From: Quadrisphaera sp. INWT6
Lineage (GTDB): Bacteria; Actinomycetota; Actinomycetes; Actinomycetales; Quadrisphaeraceae
Length of the DNA stretch: 64,000 nucleotides
Assembly: GCF_015390235.1 (NCBI RefSeq)
Contig: NZ_VUOH01000001.1
Span: forward strand, 496,001-560,000
Direction: 5' to 3'
The translations under genes and the position numbers were made by a program. The notes below the pieces were generated by a model. That model was not told where the DNA came from and searched no databases. It worked only from the letters and a program-made list of their open reading frames with translations. Of this stretch, positions 62,716-64,000 are shown piece after piece (positions within the stretch are counted from its first letter, which is position 1; each line of letters begins with the position of its first letter).

Positions 62716-62790
62716 ATGGCCCCGACACGAGCTCAGGGCACCGTGCGACCTGTGGTGGGGAGGCGCACACGTCCCTGGGAGCACCTCTGA
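62716..62790 (+). CDS. Short upstream reading frame coupled to the MFS gene
   Basis: 24 codons, [20 protein letters not shown] then WEHL and TGA; its stop shares one base with the MFS ATG (TGATG). It is Arg-rich and ends in an RRTRPWEHL sequence. The layout is that of a translated leader that could couple or regulate MFS translation. There is no homologue I recognise, so chance cannot be excluded. Confidence 0.35.
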   Translation: MAPTRAQGTVRPVVGRRTRPWEHL

Positions 62791-64000
62791 TGACGTCCAC
62801 CACCACCCCCGCCGGCACCCCGGCCGGCACCGGAACGGGCCTCGCGGGGGCGCTCGCCCCCTTCGCCGAGCTGCGCCGCGCCGCGGGCACGCCGTACCTG
62901 GTCACCTCGTTCCTGGCGCGCCTGCCCATCACGGTGGTCCCGGTCTCGGTGCTCGCCGCGGTCACCGCCGGCACCGGATCCGTCGCCGTGGGCGGTCTGG
63001 CCGCTGCCGCCGCGGCGGTCGGCGAGGCCGTGGGCGGTCCGGGGCTCGGCGCCCTGGCCGACCGGCTCTCGCAGTCCGGGGGGCAGCGGCCCGTCCTGCT
63101 CGTCGCCGCCGCCGTCCACGTCGCCGCGCTGGTCGGCATCGCCCTCGGGGCCGCGAGCCTGCCCGTGCCGGCGCTGCTCGCGGTCACCCTCCTCGCCGGG
63201 CTCGCCCTCCCGCCCGTCGGCGCCTTCTCCCGCGCCCGGTGGATGCGCCGCACCCCGCAGCTCGTCCCCACCGCGATGGCCGCGGAGAGCGCCGCCGACG
63301 AGGTCGCCTACGTCATGGGCCCGGCGCTCGCGGGCCTCGTCGCGCTCGCCGGCTCGACCACGTGGAGCCTGTGGGTGGCCGCGGGCCTCGTGGCCGTCGC
63401 GGTCCCGGCCTTCGCGCTGCACCCCAGCGCGGTCTGGTCGGGCCCCGCCGCCACCGCTGCCGGGCCCGCTGCCGGGCCCGCTGCTGGGCCCGGTGCTGGG
63501 CCCGCGGCTGGGGCGTCCGCCGGGTCCGGCGCGGCCCGACCGCGCGGAGGCGCCGGGCAGCTGGTGCGCGCCCTCGCCGTCGTCCTGGCCGGGGCCGCGG
63601 CCATGGGCCTGTTCTTCGGCGGCGGCAACACCGCGCTGACCGCCGCGGCGCAGGAGGCCGGGCAGGTCGGCGCCGGAGGGCTCCTCGTCGCGGCGATGGC
63701 CGTGGGGTCCGCCTTCACGGCGGTCGCGATGGTCGCGGTGCCGGCGTCGGTGAGCCTCGCGCGCAGGCTCGGCCTGTCGTCGGCGGTGCTGCTGGTCGGC
63801 GTGGGGGCGATGGCGCTGTCGCTGGCCCTGACCCCCTCGCTGCTGGTGCTGGGGGCCACCACCGTGGTCGCCGGCCTGGCGATCGGCCCGGCGATGGTCA
63901 CCATCACCTCCATGGCGGCCGAGCGCGCGCCGCAGGGCCGGGGGACCACCGCGATGACCCTGGTCGGCAGCGGCGTCGTGGTGGGCGTCGGCACGGGCGC
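62790..64000 (+). CDS. MFS transporter (incomplete at window end)
   Basis: 403 residues to the window edge, still open. Twelve-helix MFS layout: the first half begins with [20 protein letters not shown] and includes [16 protein letters not shown] (motif A-like) and [20 protein letters not shown]; then a long central loop of [17 protein letters not shown] repeats coded by 12-bp direct repeats (about 63452-63515), and the second half. Resembles efflux-type permeases. Substrate unknown. ATG 62790 lies at the stop of a 24-codon upstream frame. Confidence 0.88.
   Translation, partial: MTSTTTPAGTPAGTGTGLAGALAPFAELRRAAGTPYLVTSFLARLPITVVPVSVLAAVTAGTGSVAVGGLAAAAAAVGEAVGGPGLGALADRLSQSGGQRPVLLVAAAVHVAALVGIALGAASLPVPALLAVTLLAGLALPPVGAFSRARWMRRTPQLVPTAMAAESAADEVAYVMGPALAGLVALAGSTTWSLWVAAGLVAVAVPAFALHPSAVWSGPAATAAGPAAGPAAGPGAGPAAGASAGSGAARPRGGAGQLVRALAVVLAGAAAMGLFFGGGNTALTAAAQEAGQVGAGGLLVAAMAVGSAFTAVAMVAVPASVSLARRLGLSSAVLLVGVGAMALSLALTPSLLVLGATTVVAGLAIGPAMVTITSMAAERAPQGRGTTAMTLVGSGVVVGVGTG

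Noticed and set aside
60043..62784. Long minus-strand frame joining rpmB with 850 codons opposite recG
   Set aside because: Only the last 62 codons match a family (L28); the rest is antisense of recG.

Overview
The window is 64 kb of very GC-rich chromosome with almost all third codon positions G or C, GTG starts about as common as ATG, and many four-base ATGA/GTGA gene overlaps. Gene content is that of a free-living actinobacterium: an F420 biosynthesis gene (cofC), a GatCAB amidotransferase with no glutaminyl-tRNA synthetase seen, an NAD-dependent ligase, IclR-type control of leuCD, DUF3515, DUF2252 and DUF3253 proteins. From overall feel I would guess Kineosporiales or a near relative, but I cannot prove the genus. 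There is no phage, integrase, transposase, plasmid or CRISPR locus; it is core chromosome with small accessory patches.

Layout. 1-12.6 kb: end of a nucleoside-phosphorylase-like gene, an orphan NMT1-type lipoprotein, glgX, then a run on the plus strand (cysteine desulfurase, mnmA, a MetE-like gene, a CPBP protease, ligA, a pentapeptide-repeat protein and a Lys/Ala-rich histone-H1-like protein). 12.7-16.2 kb: gatCAB. 16.2-20.6 kb: a GGDEF/EAL protein, a sugar dehydrogenase lipoprotein and a 2-hydroxyacid dehydrogenase. 20.6-26.1 kb: ilvD, then ilvBNC behind a leader-peptide attenuator. 26.1-32.1 kb: an accessory patch in which a DUF2256/DUF3253 gene and, separately, an ECF sigma/membrane-protein pair are each bracketed by inverted repeats, with uspA, DUF2252 and an ABC exporter between. 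32.2-37.6 kb: leuB, a diguanylate cyclase, ilvE and cimA. 37.7-41.8 kb: rnhA, a FAH-family hydrolase, gltX, a frameshifted CPBP gene, and tRNA-Gln and tRNA-Glu followed by a 42-bp hairpin repeat array. 42.2-46.6 kb: an NdgR/LtbR-type regulator divergent from leuCD, then murA. 46.6-55.6 kb: cofC, plsC, gpsA, a divergent histidine kinase/response regulator, and an envelope operon (deacetylase, two DMT proteins, glycosyltransferase). 55.7-64 kb: a Cys/Met-type PLP enzyme, ddl, DUF3515, an Lrp-type RAM domain, thiL, rpmB, recG and a truncated MFS gene.

Two themes tie the window together. First, branched-chain amino acid synthesis is nearly complete but scattered in four blocks (ilvD; ilvBNC; leuB and ilvE-cimA; leuCD), with an attenuator on ilvBNC and an IclR regulator on leuCD; leuA and ilvA are not here, and CimA offers a route to isoleucine from pyruvate. 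Second, Gln-tRNA formation is represented in full: gltX, tRNA-Gln, tRNA-Glu and gatCAB. A repeated start signal, (T/C)A(G/C)NNT placed 6-8 nt before an ATG/GTG, precedes many first genes of operons and points to widespread leaderless transcription, while internal and amino-acid-regulated genes carry GGAGG-like ribosome sites. Terminators are long perfect GC hairpins, mostly without a T-tract.
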